Shown one piece after another: positions 24,028 to 33,603 of a stretch of DNA of 35,935 nucleotides. Both the position numbers and the translations under genes were made by a program. The stretch comes from Bacillota bacterium (GTDB taxonomy: Bacteria > Bacillota > Clostridia > Christensenellales > CAG-138), in assembly GCA_023435025.1 (NCBI GenBank), contig JAEYSE010000033.1:1-35935 (forward strand), written 5' to 3'. Under the pieces are notes generated by a model. It saw only the letters and a program-made list of their open reading frames with translations. It was not told the origin of the DNA and ran no database searches. Each line of letters opens with the position of its first letter. The stretch's first letter is position 1.

Positions 24028-25319
24028 GCATACGCAGGACCGCGCTTGAAGCGCTGATGGATATTACGGACCGCGGCGCATACGCTAACCTGCGGCTAAA
24101 GGAAGCGCAGCAAGGCTTGAGTTCTTCGGATGCCAAGTGGGTGTCCGCCGCTGTTTATGAAACGCTGGATCATTTGCTTTACCTTGATTACATGCTCTCT
24201 CATGTAACGAAGGGAAGGCAAAAGCCCGCTATCCGCGGAATACTGCGCATGGGGGCTTGCCAGCTTCTGTTTATGCGCGTGCCGCCCGCCGCCGCCGTGA
24301 ACGAGAGCGTGAAGCTCGTTAAGGAAATCGGTAAAGTCGCTATGGCGGGGTATATCAACGGCGTACTGCGCGCACTCGCCCGGGAAAAAGACGCGCTGCC
24401 ATCCCTGCCCATAGAACCCGCCGCGCGGCTAAGCATCCAGTACAGTTGGCCCAAATGGCTGGTCGCGGAGTGGATTTCGCGCTTTGGCGAGGTGGAAACG
24501 GAGCTTATGCTGCAGGAGCAGCCACAGCCCATGACGCTGCGTGCCCAACCGCCATTTACGGCGGAAGAGCTGGGCGAGGTGCTTAGAGACATGCACGTTG
24601 GATTTTCGCGCGGCGCGCTCGTACCGGATTGCTTCAAGCTGGAGCAGGGGTTTGATGTGGCGAGCGACCCGCTGTTTCTAAACGGCAGCTATGCCGTGCA
24701 GAGTGAAAGCGCTATGCTTGTCTGCCTAGCATGCGGCATTCAACCGGGCATGCGCGTATTGGATGCGTGTGCTGCCCCCGGCGGGAAGAGCGCTTACCTG
24801 TATGCGCTAGAGCCGAAGAGTGCGCTCACCGCGTGGGAGCTGCATCCGCACCGCAAGGAACTCATGGACAAAACGTTTGCACGGCTTTATGTTCCCGTGC
24901 AAACCAGCGTGCAGGATGCGGCGGAGGCTGTGGAAATATACCGCGAGGCGTTTGATGTGGTACTGCTGGATGTTCCCTGTTCCGGCCTTGGGGTGGCGCA
25001 TGGTAAACCCGACGTCCGCTACTCAAAAACGTCGGAAGTGGTGGATGCGCTTGTGGAAACGCAGCGAAACATATTGGAAACCTGCGCGTCGTATGTAAAA
25101 CCCGGCGGCGCATTGGTTTACGCAAGCTGTACGATCTCAGAGCGGGAAAATGAGGAGCAGGTCAATGCGTTCCTCGCGGGGCATAAAGAATTCCGTCTGG
25201 ATTCATTGGCGCCGTACCTGCCCGCTGCTTTAGGGGACTTGGAAAGCGGCATGGTGCAGCTTTTGCCGCACAAGCACCATACGGAAGGCTTTTTTATCGC
25301 GCGGCTTGCGCGTTTATAA
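24024..25319 (+). CDS. rsmB: 16S rRNA (cytosine967-C5)-methyltransferase RsmB
   Basis: The 431-residue protein has an N-terminal NusB-like RNA-binding domain to about residue 130, then a SAM-dependent methyltransferase of the NOL1/NOP2/Sun type. Visible are the SAM loop LDACAAPGGKSAYL, motif IV DVPCSGLGV and motif VI YASCTISERENEEQV, whose cysteines perform catalysis and product release. It is translationally coupled to fmt (ATGA) and followed after 8 nt by rlmN. Confidence 0.93.
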   Translation: MSIRRTALEALMDITDRGAYANLRLKEAQQGLSSSDAKWVSAAVYETLDHLLYLDYMLSHVTKGRQKPAIRGILRMGACQLLFMRVPPAAAVNESVKLVKEIGKVAMAGYINGVLRALAREKDALPSLPIEPAARLSIQYSWPKWLVAEWISRFGEVETELMLQEQPQPMTLRAQPPFTAEELGEVLRDMHVGFSRGALVPDCFKLEQGFDVASDPLFLNGSYAVQSESAMLVCLACGIQPGMRVLDACAAPGGKSAYLYALEPKSALTAWELHPHRKELMDKTFARLYVPVQTSVQDAAEAVEIYREAFDVVLLDVPCSGLGVAHGKPDVRYSKTSEVVDALVETQRNILETCASYVKPGGALVYASCTISERENEEQVNAFLAGHKEFRLDSLAPYLPAALGDLESGMVQLLPHKHHTEGFFIARLARL

Positions 25320-25327
25320 GGGGAAGC

Positions 25328-26380
25328 ATGAAACGCTTGATGGACCATACTCCTGAGGAGTTACAGGAACTTATAAAAACCCTGGGGCAGCCCGCATTCC
25401 GCGCCAAACAGGTAAACGAGTGGCTCATGCGCGGCATGCGCCCGGAGGAAATGACGAACCTGCCCAAGGCGCTGCGCGAGGAACTTGGCCGCATTCCCTT
25501 TGGCGGCGCGTCCATCCACGCAAAATACGCCTCCAATCAGGATGGTACGGTCAAATACCTGTTCGCTCTTGAAGACGGAAACCTGGTGGAGGGCGTACTG
25601 ATGCGCTACCACCACGGCAACACGCTGTGCCTTTCTACCCAGGTCGGCTGCCGTATGAACTGCGCGTTCTGCGCCTCCACATTGGACGGGCGCGTGCGGG
25701 ATCTGACGGCGGGGGAGATGCTCTCCCAGGTCACCGCCATAGAGCGGGACGAACCGAAAACCCAAAGCGGCCGCGCCGTTACCAACATTGTGCTCATGGG
25801 CAGCGGCGAACCGCTCGATAATTATGATATCGTCGTCGCGTTCCTAAAGCGCGCCGTATCGCCGGACGGTCTGGGGATCAGCGCACGGAATATTTCGCTT
25901 TCCACTTGCGGGCTTGTTCCCAACATGAAGCGTCTGATTTCCGAAGCGCCGCATGTGACACTGTGCGTGTCCCTGCACGCGCATTCGGACGAACAGAGAA
26001 GTGGCATCATGCCCATCAACCGCGCGTACCCGATCGGCGAGGTACTAGCCGCTGCGAAGGCGTACGCGGAAGAGACCGGCAGGCGCGTCATATTCGAATA
26101 CGCACTGATCGACGGCGTGAATGCCTCTAAAGAGGACGCCATGGCGCTTGCCAATCGGCTCAAAGGCATCAACTGCCATGTCAACCTCATCCCGCTCAAC
26201 CCGGTACCCGAGCGGGAATTAAAAGGGGCAACGCGCAAGCAGGCAATGCTGTTTGCCGCCTGGCTCAATGAGCGGCATGTTTCCGCCACCGTGCGGCGGG
26301 AAATGGGCACGGATATCGAGGGCGCGTGCGGCCAGCTTCGCCGCCGCGTGTTATATGAAAACAACGATGGGGGAGTGTAG
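25328..26380 (+). CDS. rlmN: 23S rRNA/tRNA adenine-C2 methyltransferase RlmN
   Basis: The 350-residue radical-SAM enzyme methylates A2503 of 23S rRNA and some tRNAs. The iron-sulfur cysteines are C108, C112 and C115 (CRMNCAFC). GSGEPLDNYD is the SAM-associated loop. The C-terminal cysteine in GACGQLRRR serves in the covalent intermediate. The N-terminus (QPAFRAKQVNEWL) is the RNA-contacting helical part. A Cfr-type resistance enzyme is unlikely, given the chromosomal position after rsmB. AAGGGGAA precedes ATG. Confidence 0.95.
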   Translation: MKRLMDHTPEELQELIKTLGQPAFRAKQVNEWLMRGMRPEEMTNLPKALREELGRIPFGGASIHAKYASNQDGTVKYLFALEDGNLVEGVLMRYHHGNTLCLSTQVGCRMNCAFCASTLDGRVRDLTAGEMLSQVTAIERDEPKTQSGRAVTNIVLMGSGEPLDNYDIVVAFLKRAVSPDGLGISARNISLSTCGLVPNMKRLISEAPHVTLCVSLHAHSDEQRSGIMPINRAYPIGEVLAAAKAYAEETGRRVIFEYALIDGVNASKEDAMALANRLKGINCHVNLIPLNPVPERELKGATRKQAMLFAAWLNERHVSATVRREMGTDIEGACGQLRRRVLYENNDGGV

Positions 26381-26383
26381 TCC

Positions 26384-27304
26384 ATGTCCTTTTCCAGGGG
26401 CGTGAAGCAGGAACTTGCGCATATCCGTCTTCGGTCGGGGGCATTAAAGCGTGCACAGCTTTACGGGCTGACCCATGCGGCGGGCACGTTAAAGCTGGGC
26501 CGGACGCTTGGTATCGAGTATGTAACGGAAACCCATGAGGTTGGTCGGCATATCGCGACCTTGGCGACCTCGTTGTATGACCTGGACGCGACGCTTTCTT
26601 TGCGGGATACGGAACGTCGCCTGACGCTCACCGTTGTGACGCTGAACGGCGATAACTGTGAGGCGCTGCTGACCGACGCCGGGCTTTTCAAAAGGACGGA
26701 TGCTGGCGTGGAACTCCCGCAGAAAATTCCGCACGCGAGTCTGAAAACGGACGACCTCAAGAAGGCGTTTTTACGCGGCGTATTCATGGGCGCGGGCTCC
26801 TGTTCTGACCCGAAGCGCGCCTACCACTTGGAAATCGTCTGCCGCAGCGAGGAGCTTGCCCAAGCGCTTTGCGGCCTGACGGGAGGCCTGGGGCTGGAGG
26901 CAAAAACGGTTCGCCGCAAGGAACGAACTGTGGTATACTTAAAAGAGGGCGATCGCATCGCCTCGTTTCTTGCTTTACTCGGCGCTTCCACCGCGACGCT
27001 TTCCTTTGAGGACACGCGTGCGGAAAAGGAACTGCGAAACTATATCAACCGCATGAGCAATTGCGAGACCGCCAATATCGGCAAGACCGTATACGCGGCG
27101 GGGGAACAGCTTGAAGCCATAGAGCGCATTTTGCGGCACAAAAGCCACAAGCGTCTCACGCCTGCGTTGCGCGAGACGGCGGAATTGCGCCTACACCACC
27201 CGGATGCGAGCCTGCAGGAGCTTGCGGACCTTGCAGGCATTGGAAAATCCGGCATGAACCACCGCCTGCAAAGGCTGCTGCAGATTGCCGAACGCTTGAG
27301 TTAA
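26384..27304 (+). CDS. whiA: DNA-binding protein WhiA
   Basis: The 306-residue protein has the WhiA layout: a degenerate LAGLIDADG-type N-terminal domain (start MSFSRGVKQELAHI, then KKAFLRGVFMGAGSCSDP) and a C-terminal helix-turn-helix (ASLQELADLAGIGKSGMNHRLQRL). WhiA controls sporulation genes in Streptomyces and influences cell division in Bacillus. ATG at 26384 follows rlmN by 3 nt with GGGGGAG upstream. The usual partners rapZ and yvcK are not adjacent, but the Crh-like gene that follows whiA in Bacillus is present. Confidence 0.93.
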   Translation: MSFSRGVKQELAHIRLRSGALKRAQLYGLTHAAGTLKLGRTLGIEYVTETHEVGRHIATLATSLYDLDATLSLRDTERRLTLTVVTLNGDNCEALLTDAGLFKRTDAGVELPQKIPHASLKTDDLKKAFLRGVFMGAGSCSDPKRAYHLEIVCRSEELAQALCGLTGGLGLEAKTVRRKERTVVYLKEGDRIASFLALLGASTATLSFEDTRAEKELRNYINRMSNCETANIGKTVYAAGEQLEAIERILRHKSHKRLTPALRETAELRLHHPDASLQELADLAGIGKSGMNHRLQRLLQIAERLS

Positions 27305-27349
27305 TTGCCCTATAAAGCGGGTATTGATAGATCAAAAGGAGGCGTCGTG

Positions 27350-27604
27350 ATGATACATAAGGTGCTGACCATCCAGAATTCCGAGGGGTTGCGCGCGCGC
27401 CCTGCGGCCCAGTTTGTACAGATTGCAAGCGGCTTTACCTCCCAGATGCTCATTGAGAAGGGCAACAAAAAGGTCAACGCAAAGTCCATTATGGGTGTAT
27501 TATCCCTTGGCGTAGGGCAAGGGGACACCATCCATCTGTTTGTCAACGGGCCGGACGAAGACGTCGCCATGAGCGCCATGGTGGAACTCACCCGCAGAGG
27601 CTAA
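27350..27604 (+). CDS. crh: Crh-like HPr-family protein with Arg in place of His15
   Basis: The 84-residue HPr-fold protein has Ser46 in the regulatory motif KSIMGVLSLG, where HPr kinase phosphorylates. The enzyme I phosphorylation site is changed from G-L-H-A-R-P to GLRARPAA, with R15 where HPr has histidine and Bacillus Crh has glutamine. It therefore cannot carry phosphate in sugar transport but could act as a CcpA co-repressor. ATG at 27350 has AAAGGAGG 7 nt upstream. The position right after whiA is the same as Bacillus crh. A second, His15-containing HPr should exist elsewhere if the cell has a PTS. Confidence 0.85.
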   Translation: MIHKVLTIQNSEGLRARPAAQFVQIASGFTSQMLIEKGNKKVNAKSIMGVLSLGVGQGDTIHLFVNGPDEDVAMSAMVELTRRG

Positions 27605-27618
27605 TCCTCCAACTACCG

Positions 27619-27632
27619 CCCCTTGCAAGGGG
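27619..27632. other. Palindrome after crh
   Basis: CCCCTTGCAAGGGG is a perfect 14-bp palindrome, and its GGGGG can alternatively pair with CCCCC at 27639-27643. Competing hairpins precede the terminator below; no function is assigned. Confidence 0.35.
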
Positions 27633-27657
27633 GTGCCGCCCCCGTATTGTTCAGCGA

Positions 27658-27680
27658 AAAAGCGCGTACAACGCGCTTTT
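27658..27680. terminator. Terminator of the def-to-crh run
   Basis: AAAAGCGCGT and ACGCGCTTTT form a perfect 10-bp stem around ACA. It has A and T ends on both sides, so can act in either direction. A second hairpin AAGCCC-GTA-GGGCTT (27701-27715) lies just before dnaE. No dnaE promoter is obvious in 27681-27740. Confidence 0.7.
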
Positions 27681-27740
27681 CACTTACGAAAACCCGTCAA
27701 AAGCCCGTAGGGCTTAAAAAGGCGGTCTAGAAGGTAAAAC

Positions 27741-30700
27741 GTGGCCTTTACCCATCTGCATGTGCATACCCAATACAGCCTCCTCGATGGCGCGGCGCGC
27801 ATCGGGGAGCTTGTTGCATGCGCCAAAAAACACGGCATGGAGGCGCTTGCCATCACGGACCACGGCGTGATGTATGGCGTAGTCGATTTTTACAAGGCCT
27901 GTAAAAAGGAAAACATCAAGCCTATTATCGGCATGGAGGCGTATGTCTCCCCGCGTTCCATGATGGACAGGGAAGGCCCCAAAGACAGGGAATATGCCCA
28001 CCTGATATTGCTTTGTAAAAACCAGACAGGCTATAAAAATTTGATGCGCCTTTCTTCCGAAGCGTTTTTGAACGGGTTTTACTACAAGCCACGTATCGAT
28101 TATGATCTGCTGTCCCGGTATTCTGAAGGGCTTATTTGCCTATCGGCCTGCCTTGCGGGAGATATTCCGCAGCGGCTTTTGCAGAGCAATTACAATGGCG
28201 CAAAGGAACTGGCTGAGCGGCTAAAAGGCATGTTCGGCGAGGATTTTTATATTGAAATACAGGACCACGGCATACCCGAGCAAAAACAGGTCTTGCCTGG
28301 CTTAGTGAAGCTAGCCGGAGAGATCGGCGTGAAGCTTGTGGCTACCAACGACGTCCATTATGTGAATAAAGAGGACGCGCAGGTGCAGGACGTGCTTCTG
28401 TGCGTGCAGACCAATACGTTTGTGGATGAAACCAACCGCATGCGCATGCACGCGGACGAGTTTTATTTAAAGAGTGAGCAGGAAATGCGCGCCGTATTAG
28501 GGCAGTACCCCGAGGCGTTTCCCACCACGCAGGAAATTGCCGATAAATGCGAGCTTTCCATCGCGTTCGGGGAAAAGCACCTGCCGGGGTTTGTGGCCCC
28601 AGACGGCTTGGATAACACCGCGTTTTTAAGAAAGCTATGTGACGAGGGCTTAAAGAAAAAAATGCCCAACGCGGGCGCAATGGAACGAGAGCGTCTCGAG
28701 TACGAGCTTGGCGTCATTGAGCGTATGGGCTTTGTGGATTACTTCCTGATCGTCTGGGATTTTATAGACTTCGCCAAGCGCAACGGCATTATCGTGGGTC
28801 CCGGCCGTGGCAGCGGCGCGGGCAGTCTTGCCGCGTACTGCCTCAATATCACGGACGTGGACCCCATAAAATACGGCCTGCTGTTCGAACGTTTCTTGAA
28901 TCCGGAGCGCATCTCCATGCCGGATTTCGACGTGGATTTTTGCTACGAGCGGCGGCAGGAGGTCATAGACTATGTGGTGGGCAAGTACGGCGCGGACCAT
29001 GTGGCCCAAATTATTACGTTCGGCACCATGGCCGCTAGAGCTGCCGTGCGGGACGTGGGACGTGCGCTCCATATGCCGTATGGGGACGTCGATAAGGTCG
29101 CCAAAATGGTGCCCTACGAACTCAATATGACGCTTGACCGTGCCCTTACCATGTCCCCGGAGCTTCGGGCGGCATACGACAATGAGCCGGAGGTCAAAAA
29201 CCTTATTGACCTTTCCCGCAGGCTGGAAGGCCAGCCCCGCCACGCCTCCACGCATGCGGCGGGCGTTGTTATTTCAAAAAATCCGGTCATGGAAGTGGTC
29301 CCGCTCCAGAAGAACGATGAATCTGTCACCACCCAGTTCCCCATGGGTACGCTTGAGGAACTGGGCCTGTTGAAAATGGACTTCCTGGGCTTGCGGACGC
29401 TTACCGTCATACGCGATACGTTGGACTTTATCCGCCAAAGCGGCAAGGATGCGCCGGAGCTTGACGGCATGGCGTACGACGACCCAAAGGTCTACCAAAT
29501 GATAGCAAGCGGCGATACGGATGGCGTGTTCCAGTTGGAAAGCGCGGGCATGCGCCAATTTTTAATGCAGTTAAAGCCCGACAGTTTTGAGGATATTATC
29601 GCAGGAATCTCGCTGTTCCGCCCCGGCCCCATGGCGCAGATCCCGCGCTATGTGGGCGCAAAGCACGGCACCGTGCCTGTCACCTATAGTACGGAAAAGC
29701 TTCGGCCGATCTTGCAGAACACCTACGGATGTATGGTGTACCAGGAGCAGGTCATGCAGATCGTGCGGGATCTGGGCGGCTATTCCTTGGGCAGAAGCGA
29801 TCTTGTGCGCCGCGCCATGAGTAAGAAGAAGCACGACGTCATGGCGAAGGAGCGCGCAAACTTTATATACGGTAACGAAGAGGAAGGCGTTTTAGGCGCG
29901 GTCAAAAACGGCGTGCCTGCCGAGGCGGCCAACAAGCTGTTTGACGAAATGATGGATTTTGCCTCCTACGCCTTCAATAAGTCGCACGCGGCGTGCTATG
30001 CGGTGGTCGCTTACCGTACGGCGTATTTAAAGCTCTATTACAAGGCGGAATTTATGGCGGCGCTTTTAAACAGCTACCTTGGAAGCGCCGATGATGTTGC
30101 AAAATACGTCTACAGCGCCCGCAGAATGGGCATTAAGGTCCTTCCGCCGGACGTCAACAAGAGCCGCGCACGCTTTTCCGTTGAGGATGGGGCCATCCGC
30201 TTCGGGCTTTGTGCGGTTCGAAACGTAGGCGAGAGCGCCATGCAGCAGATGGTACGTGAAAGGGAGCGCGGCGGGCTGTTCAGGGATTTCTTTGATTTTG
30301 TGGACCGGTCGGAGGGTTTGAACAAGCGCGCTTTGGAAGGACTTATATACGCGGGCGGCTTTGAAGGTATGAATGTAAAGCGTGCGCAGCTGATCAGCGT
30401 TTACGAACGGGCTTTAGACAGCGCCGCGCAGGCGAAGAAGATGCGTGACCAGGGGCAGATATCACTGTTCGATCTGGGCGGCGGGACCCCTGCTTTCCAA
30501 AGCGTCTCCATACAATTGCCAGATATTCCGGAGTTCTCGCACCAGACCATACTGGATAAAGAGCGCGAGGCGATCGGGGTATACATCAGCGGCCATCCTC
30601 TCGATGATTACGCGGGCGTATTAGCCGCCATGGAATATAGCGTGCTGGATTTGCAGGAGGCGGACGGAACCCAAAGGCCGCGGGATAACGACCGTGTGCG

Positions 30701-31214
30701 CACCGGCGGGTTATTGTCCCAGGTGGAGCGCAAGCCCACCCGCGCGGGCAACAGCTTGATGGGATACGCGGTGCTTGAGGGTATTACGGGTACGGTGGAG
30801 TTGGTTTTGTTCCCCCGTACATTGACGCAGGTGGCAAACGTATTTTACCCTGCCCGCGCCGTTATGGTCACAGGCAAGCTGAATATGCGCGAAAACCAGA
30901 AGAACAGCATACTGGTGGATGAGATGGTTCCCCTTGAGGAAGTCGTGCCCACGCTGTATTTGCGGTATGAGCAACTCACAAAAGAGCTTTACACGCAGAC
31001 CGTTGAGATTTTGGCCCGCTACCCCGGCAATGTGCCGGTGGTGCTGTGCGAGGCGGGCAACTGCGGCAAGCGCCTGCCCAGGGAGTACGCCGTCAACTTA
31101 ACGGAAAGATTTCTTGCAGACATACGAGGTCTGATCGGCGCACAAAATGTGAAAATCGCCGTAAAAGGTCGGGAGAGCGACCGGGCAAGGGAACGGCTTT
31201 ATTCCAAAATATAA
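27741..31214 (+). CDS. dnaE: DNA polymerase III alpha subunit DnaE
   Basis: The 1157-residue replicative polymerase begins with a PHP domain (FTHLHVHTQYSLLDG, ITDHGVMYGVVDF). It carries the catalytic aspartates in PDFDVDF (D395, D397 and D399 region), GRGSGAGSLAAYCL upstream, the fingers segment (ATHAAGVVIS, LDFLGLRTL-like), tandem helix-hairpin-helix and a C-terminal OB fold. The lack of an N-terminal OB and an inserted exonuclease shows DnaE rather than PolC. GTG at 27741 is the start, with AAGGT about 5 nt upstream and the PHP domain at the N-terminus. It lies 26 nt ahead of pfkA, a conserved order in Clostridia. Confidence 0.96.
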   Translation: MAFTHLHVHTQYSLLDGAARIGELVACAKKHGMEALAITDHGVMYGVVDFYKACKKENIKPIIGMEAYVSPRSMMDREGPKDREYAHLILLCKNQTGYKNLMRLSSEAFLNGFYYKPRIDYDLLSRYSEGLICLSACLAGDIPQRLLQSNYNGAKELAERLKGMFGEDFYIEIQDHGIPEQKQVLPGLVKLAGEIGVKLVATNDVHYVNKEDAQVQDVLLCVQTNTFVDETNRMRMHADEFYLKSEQEMRAVLGQYPEAFPTTQEIADKCELSIAFGEKHLPGFVAPDGLDNTAFLRKLCDEGLKKKMPNAGAMERERLEYELGVIERMGFVDYFLIVWDFIDFAKRNGIIVGPGRGSGAGSLAAYCLNITDVDPIKYGLLFERFLNPERISMPDFDVDFCYERRQEVIDYVVGKYGADHVAQIITFGTMAARAAVRDVGRALHMPYGDVDKVAKMVPYELNMTLDRALTMSPELRAAYDNEPEVKNLIDLSRRLEGQPRHASTHAAGVVISKNPVMEVVPLQKNDESVTTQFPMGTLEELGLLKMDFLGLRTLTVIRDTLDFIRQSGKDAPELDGMAYDDPKVYQMIASGDTDGVFQLESAGMRQFLMQLKPDSFEDIIAGISLFRPGPMAQIPRYVGAKHGTVPVTYSTEKLRPILQNTYGCMVYQEQVMQIVRDLGGYSLGRSDLVRRAMSKKKHDVMAKERANFIYGNEEEGVLGAVKNGVPAEAANKLFDEMMDFASYAFNKSHAACYAVVAYRTAYLKLYYKAEFMAALLNSYLGSADDVAKYVYSARRMGIKVLPPDVNKSRARFSVEDGAIRFGLCAVRNVGESAMQQMVRERERGGLFRDFFDFVDRSEGLNKRALEGLIYAGGFEGMNVKRAQLISVYERALDSAAQAKKMRDQGQISLFDLGGGTPAFQSVSIQLPDIPEFSHQTILDKEREAIGVYISGHPLDDYAGVLAAMEYSVLDLQEADGTQRPRDNDRVRTGGLLSQVERKPTRAGNSLMGYAVLEGITGTVELVLFPRTLTQVANVFYPARAVMVTGKLNMRENQKNSILVDEMVPLEEVVPTLYLRYEQLTKELYTQTVEILARYPGNVPVVLCEAGNCGKRLPREYAVNLTERFLADIRGLIGAQNVKIAVKGRESDRARERLYSKI

Positions 31215-31240
31215 AATGCTTGATGGAGAGGGATATGCAT

Positions 31241-32203
31241 ATGAAACGGATCGGCGTTTTGACCAGCGGGGGAGATACCCCGGGCATGAATGCGGCAATC
31301 CGCGCCGTACTAAAGGCGGGGTTGGACAAGGGAATGACCGTTATGGGGATTTACCACGGCTACCAGGGGCTGATGGAGGGAAGGCTCCAGCAGCTCCAGT
31401 ATGACGACGTCCATAACATCCTCGAAAAGGGCGGCACCATATTGCGAACGGCCCGCAGCGAGCAGTTCAGAACGCCGGAAGGCCAGGCGCAGGCCATTAA
31501 GGTATTAAGAGCGTACAGCATAGACGGCGTGGTCGTCATCGGTGGGGACGGCAGCTACAAAGGCGCGCTTGCGCTGAGTAACGCGGGCATCGCCACAGTT
31601 GGGCTTCCCGGCACAATCGACAACGATATGGGGTATACGGACTATACCATAGGCTTTGATACTGCGGTGAATAACGTCATCCACGAAATCAGCAAAATCC
31701 GGGATACCATGCGCGCGCATGACCGCGTGGGCGTGGTGGAGGTCATGGGCCGGAACTGCGGGGATATCGCCCTGTGGGCTGGAATTGCAGGACCCGCGGA
31801 TATTACGCTTTTACCCGAGCGGGAATACTCCTGGGAGGACGCCACAAGAAGGCTGATGGACAACAAGCTTCGCGGCAGGCTCACCAGCATGGTCATCATA
31901 TCGGAAGGCGCGGGCCACGCAGAGGATTTTGCGAACTACGTGCGGGAGCATTCGGATGTGGAAATTAAGGCTGTGGTATTGAGCTACATTCAGCGCGGCG
32001 GAGACCCTTCCGCGTTTGACCGGATATTGGCCACCCGCTTGGGCGTACGCGCTGTGGACCTGTTGAGCGAGGGTCGGAGCGGCCTTGCCGTAGGCATTCG
32101 GGACAACAAAATCATAGAGGTTTCTCTTCAGGAAGCGGTGGAAAAGGCGGATCGCTTTGACTCCGAACTCTATGAGATGAATGATCTGCTGACCAAATTT
32201 TAA
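31241..32203 (+). CDS. pfkA: ATP-dependent 6-phosphofructokinase
   Basis: The 320-residue enzyme makes fructose 1,6-bisphosphate, the committed glycolytic step. It has MKRIGVLTSGGDTPGMNAAIR, GGDGSYKGA and the catalytic PGTIDND. The glycine residues in GGDG and PGTIDND indicate ATP rather than pyrophosphate as donor; pyrophosphate enzymes have GGDD and PKTIDND. MGRNCGDIALWAG follows. ATG at 31241 is chosen over ATG at 31235 because GGAGAGGG then has 8-nt spacing. The in-frame extension into dnaE has no start support. It is co-transcribed with dnaE. Confidence 0.96.
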   Translation: MKRIGVLTSGGDTPGMNAAIRAVLKAGLDKGMTVMGIYHGYQGLMEGRLQQLQYDDVHNILEKGGTILRTARSEQFRTPEGQAQAIKVLRAYSIDGVVVIGGDGSYKGALALSNAGIATVGLPGTIDNDMGYTDYTIGFDTAVNNVIHEISKIRDTMRAHDRVGVVEVMGRNCGDIALWAGIAGPADITLLPEREYSWEDATRRLMDNKLRGRLTSMVIISEGAGHAEDFANYVREHSDVEIKAVVLSYIQRGGDPSAFDRILATRLGVRAVDLLSEGRSGLAVGIRDNKIIEVSLQEAVEKADRFDSELYEMNDLLTKF

Positions 32204-32220
32204 GTAACCAAGGAGCATTT

Positions 32221-33600
32221 ATGCAGCAAAAACGTCCGCCCGTCGCGCGCAACGACGATATTATACTGGAAATTGACGCGTTGGGCGCGGAAGGGGAAGG
32301 AATAGGCCGGGTAGACGGATACGCGGTGTTCGTACCCGGCTCGCTGCCGAGTGAACGTGTACAGGCGCATGTTATCAAGGTCACTACCGGCTACGGCGTT
32401 GCAAAGCTCACCGAGGTGCTGGCTCCAGCACAAGAGCGTGTAACGCCGCCCTGCGCCATATTTGAAAAATGCGGCGGATGTACGCTGCAGCACTTGGACT
32501 ATTCCGCCCAGCTTGCTTATAAACGCAAGGTGGTGGAGGACGCGCTTACCCGCCTAGGTGGCCTGAAGGATATTGCAGTCCCGCCGGTTGTCGGCATGGA
32601 CGAGCCTTGGCAGTACCGCAACAAGGGCAGCTTCCCGCTAGCAGAAATCGACGGGCGCGTACAGGCGGGCTTCTTTGCGCCGCGCAGCCACAGGCTGATT
32701 CCCACAGAAGACTGCCTCATTCAAAAAGAATCGGGCCTTATAGCCATGCTCGCCGTGCGGGACTGGGCAAATACGCATGGCGTTGCAGCTTACAATGAGC
32801 AGACTGGTCGCGGACTTATCCGCCATGTGGTGACGCGCACTACGGTCAACGGGGAAGTGATGGCAGTACTCGTTGCCACTTCCACCTCCATTCCGGAAAA
32901 ACAGGCGCTAATCGATACCCTGCGCGGCCGCGTGGAGGGGTTGAAAAGCGTTTATCTCAATATTCAAAAAGGGCAGACAAACGTCATACTGGGCCCGGAC
33001 TATCGCCTGCTGTGGGGGGAGCCGTATATTACGGAAACGCTCGGCGGTCTTTCGTTTTCCATCAGCCCCGCCTCATTCTTGCAGGTGAACCCGGTGCAAA
33101 CGGAGAAGCTGTATCAAATGGTGCTTGAGCTTCTTGCACTTACCGGAACCGAACGTGTGGTGGACGCCTACTGCGGCATCGGCACGATCACGCTGCTTCT
33201 TGCAAATCATGCAAAAGAGGTCATCGGCATTGAAAACGTGCCCGAGGCCGTGGAAGACGCAAAACGCAACGCAGAGCAAAACGGCATCAAAAACGCCAGT
33301 TTTCTGTGCGCTCCGGCGGAGGAAGCGCTGCCAAAGCTCCTCGCAGACGGCTTCAAGGTGGATGCTCTGGTGCTCGACCCACCGAGAAAGGGCGCGGAGG
33401 AGGCATTTTTGCGGGCGGTCATCGAAAGCGGCGTACAGCGTGTTGTTTATGTTTCCTGCAACCCGGCCACATTGGCGCGGGATTGCAAGATACTGTCCGA
33501 GGGCGGCTACAAAGTGGAAGTTGTACAGCCGTTCGACCTGTTTCCCCAGACCGCGCACGTTGAGAGCGTGGTATTGATGTCAAGCAAAGATTTGTTGTAA
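32221..33600 (+). CDS. rlmD: 23S rRNA (uracil1939-C5)-methyltransferase RlmD family
   Basis: The 459-residue protein has an N-terminal TRAM domain (ILEIDALGAEGEGIGRVDGYAVFV), a four-cysteine iron-sulfur site (C78, C84, C87 and C165) and a SAM methyltransferase domain. That domain has DAYCGIGTITLLLA, LDPPRKGAEEAF and the catalytic C413 in YVSCNPATLARD. RlmD, RlmC and RlmCD paralogues are hard to separate by eye, so the exact uridine is uncertain. AAGGAG lies 6 nt before ATG. It is the last gene of the long rightward run. Confidence 0.9.
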   Translation: MQQKRPPVARNDDIILEIDALGAEGEGIGRVDGYAVFVPGSLPSERVQAHVIKVTTGYGVAKLTEVLAPAQERVTPPCAIFEKCGGCTLQHLDYSAQLAYKRKVVEDALTRLGGLKDIAVPPVVGMDEPWQYRNKGSFPLAEIDGRVQAGFFAPRSHRLIPTEDCLIQKESGLIAMLAVRDWANTHGVAAYNEQTGRGLIRHVVTRTTVNGEVMAVLVATSTSIPEKQALIDTLRGRVEGLKSVYLNIQKGQTNVILGPDYRLLWGEPYITETLGGLSFSISPASFLQVNPVQTEKLYQMVLELLALTGTERVVDAYCGIGTITLLLANHAKEVIGIENVPEAVEDAKRNAEQNGIKNASFLCAPAEEALPKLLADGFKVDALVLDPPRKGAEEAFLRAVIESGVQRVVYVSCNPATLARDCKILSEGGYKVEVVQPFDLFPQTAHVESVVLMSSKDLL

Positions 33601-33603
33601 GAT

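Noticed and set aside
31046..31240. In-frame N-terminal extension of pfkA into dnaE
   Set aside because: Family proteins begin at MKRIGVLTSGGD, and the good ribosome binding site belongs to the ATG at 31241.
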